A stretch of 44,836 nucleotides of DNA from Chloroflexota bacterium (lineage in GTDB: Bacteria > Chloroflexota > UBA6077 > SHYK01), in assembly GCA_009377635.1 (NCBI GenBank), contig WHTR01000016.1, forward strand, positions 1 through 44,836. The letters are read 5' to 3'. Of the stretch, positions 43,941-44,836 are shown in pieces. Within the stretch, counting starts at the first letter, position 1. Every line of letters begins with the position of its first letter. Below the pieces are notes generated by a model. The model ran no database searches and was not told where the DNA came from. It worked only from the letters and a program-made list of their open reading frames with translations. The position numbers and the translations under genes were made by a program.

Positions 43941-44282
43941 ATGCGTCTTGACGGCAAAGTCGCCCTTGTCACGGACGTCGATTCCGCCATCGGGGCAGCC
44001 ATCGCGCGTCGCTTTGTGAGCGAGGGGGCCAGCGTCGTGGGCTGCCCGGCGGGCGGGTCCCAGCGGACCGGACCGGCGGCGGTTCCAGCCAGCATGGTCG
44101 CTGACGTCGTTCGGCTCGAGGGGAACGTCTGCTTGCCCGACGATGCACATCGGATCGTGGACGCTGTGGCCGAGCGGTTCGGGCGGCTGGACGTGCTGGT
44201 ACAGGACGGAGCTGGGGGACGCCTCGTCGGCACCGTGCACGACGTGACGCAGGAGCCCTTCCGGGAAGCGATGGCAGGGGAT
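43941..44282 (+). pseudogene. Short-chain dehydrogenase (SDR) N-terminal fragment, degenerate
   Basis: ATG 43941 opens a frame reading RLDGKVALVTDVDSAIGAAI and RFGRLDVLVQDGAGGRLVGT, the Rossmann beta-alpha-beta start and the NNAG region of SDR enzymes. The cofactor motif TGxxxGIG has become TDVDSAIG and NNAG has become QDGAG, so nucleotide binding is doubtful. After about 114 residues, before the catalytic Ser-Tyr-Lys, homology switches in frame to a TAXI-type protein. It is most likely the stump left by a deletion. The frame continues without a stop to the right edge, so a fusion protein is formally possible. Confidence 0.65.
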
Positions 44283-44300
44283 GTGAGGAGAGAACGTTTG

Positions 44301-44836
44301 GTGGCAAGAACACGGGATCGGCCGAGCCCCATCCTGACGCGGTCGCAGATTGTGTTGGAGATGGCCTACGAGGTGATTCGCGATCCATCCTGGGCGCACA
44401 AGCAGACACGGATCAGCTTCCGTGAGCCGGGCGGTGACAAGCCCTGGGCTGCGTGCTTCTTCGGCAGCGATGCCCCCGCGGCAATCGAAGAGGTCGCGCG
44501 GGGCGACGTGCAGGTGGCCATCGTCAATCCGGCCGAGCCGCTGGCTCTGGCGGCACGGGGCAGAGGGCCAGTGACCGAGCCGGTCCCGCTGCGGATCATC
44601 ACCATCATCCCGTCCGCCGACCAGATGGCCTTCGTCGTGCGTGCTGGGCTCGGGATCCACTCCTTCGAAGAGCTCCGGGACCGGCGGATCGCGCTGCGCT
44701 ACTCGATGCGCGATCGTCCCGACCACGCGACGCGCCTGTTTGTGCAAGAGGTGTTCAATGCCCTGGACTTCACGATGGAGGACGTCATGAGCTGGGGCGG
44801 CGGACTGCGCGAGCAGCCGGGCTTCCCGTCGGACGT
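44301..44836 (+). CDS. TAXI-family (TRAP solute receptor-like) protein, 3' partial
   Basis: Open to the right edge. GTG 44301 has AGGAGAG upstream and begins VARTRDRPSPILTRSQIVLE. Recognisable TAXI features: ARGDVQVAIVNPAEPLALAA, LRIITIIPSADQMAFVV, SFEELRDRRIALRYSMR and FTMEDVMSWGG. There is no signal peptide, unlike canonical TAXI receptors, so it may be cytoplasmic. The same frame extends upstream into the SDR fragment (43941-44282), so translation could instead start there as a chimera. Its C-terminal family counterpart exists as a relic at 38080-38531. Confidence 0.75.
   Translation, partial: MARTRDRPSPILTRSQIVLEMAYEVIRDPSWAHKQTRISFREPGGDKPWAACFFGSDAPAAIEEVARGDVQVAIVNPAEPLALAARGRGPVTEPVPLRIITIIPSADQMAFVVRAGLGIHSFEELRDRRIALRYSMRDRPDHATRLFVQEVFNALDFTMEDVMSWGGGLREQPGFPSD

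Noticed and set aside
43542-44747. Minus-strand ORF of 401 codons
   Set aside because: Antisense to the Rieske, SDR and TAXI sequences, which show clear homology motifs on the plus strand.
1-44836. CRISPR arrays, tRNA or rRNA genes, insertion sequences
   Set aside because: No regularly spaced direct repeats, no cloverleaf with a T-loop, no rRNA motifs and no transposase-like frame were seen.

Overview
GC-rich (roughly 60-65% by eye) bacterial chromosome segment devoted almost entirely to uptake and oxidative breakdown of organic acids or aromatic compounds. No rRNA, tRNA, CRISPR array, transposase, phage gene or core housekeeping gene is visible. Many lipoprotein solute-binding proteins of SBP family 5, paralogous Rieske oxygenases, UbiD, CoxLMS-type hydroxylase subunits and M24/amidase enzymes occur together. 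That mix, with the GC-rich SBP style (lipobox followed by Pro/Gly/Ala-rich linkers), suggests an uncultured environmental bacterium, possibly Chloroflexota (SAR202/Dehalococcoidia-like). Tectomicrobia- or Rokubacteria-like groups remain possible; this is inference, not proof.

Layout. 1-8569 (+): end of a Rieske oxygenase, then a complete Dpp/Opp-type importer (lipoprotein SBP, two permeases, one fused double ATPase) and a LigB-LigA extradiol dioxygenase pair. 8570-11005 (+): remnant of a 3-hydroxyisobutyrate-dehydrogenase-type gene and an orphan SBP. 11247-15706 (-): UbiD decarboxylase, SBP, Rieske oxygenase. 16111-18119 (-): Rieske oxygenase and 3-hydroxyisobutyrate-type dehydrogenase. 18359-30159 (-): an eleven-gene, very tightly packed operon: Asp-box propeller, CoxG, CoxM, CoxS, Rieske oxygenase, unknown small protein (apparently frameshifted), 58-residue zinc ribbon, two SBPs, bicupin, CoxL. 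30700-33696: GatC/AtzG-like small protein plus amidase (+), meeting a paralogous amidase (-) at a shared CTAG stop. 33822-36632 (-): a zone of relics (UbiD-SBP deletion fusion, CoxL N-terminus) around an intact NMT1/THI5-like protein. 36959-38531 (+): tandem GlcG-domain protein and a TAXI-family relic. 38721-42456 (-): second Asp-box propeller and two M24 proteins. 42715-44836 (+): frameshifted Rieske oxygenase, short-chain dehydrogenase fragment, and the start of a TAXI-type protein running off the edge.

How it may work together (inference): SBPs deliver a peptide-like or aromatic/heterocyclic acid through the single Dpp-type transporter. Rieske oxygenases, the molybdenum hydroxylase, UbiD (prenylated-FMN decarboxylase), LigAB, cupin and amidases could hydroxylate, decarboxylate, deamidate and cleave it. 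No reductase or ferredoxin partner for the Rieske enzymes is in the window.

Two genome-scale signals stand out. A 63-64 bp imperfect palindrome is present three times between 36.6 and 38.7 kb. Six genes show an apparent frameshift, and in every case the length from start to stop (or fragment end) is 2 modulo 3, as expected for a single-base deletion. This could be deletion-biased decay or a systematic sequencing/assembly error, and it should be resolved before calling those genes dead.
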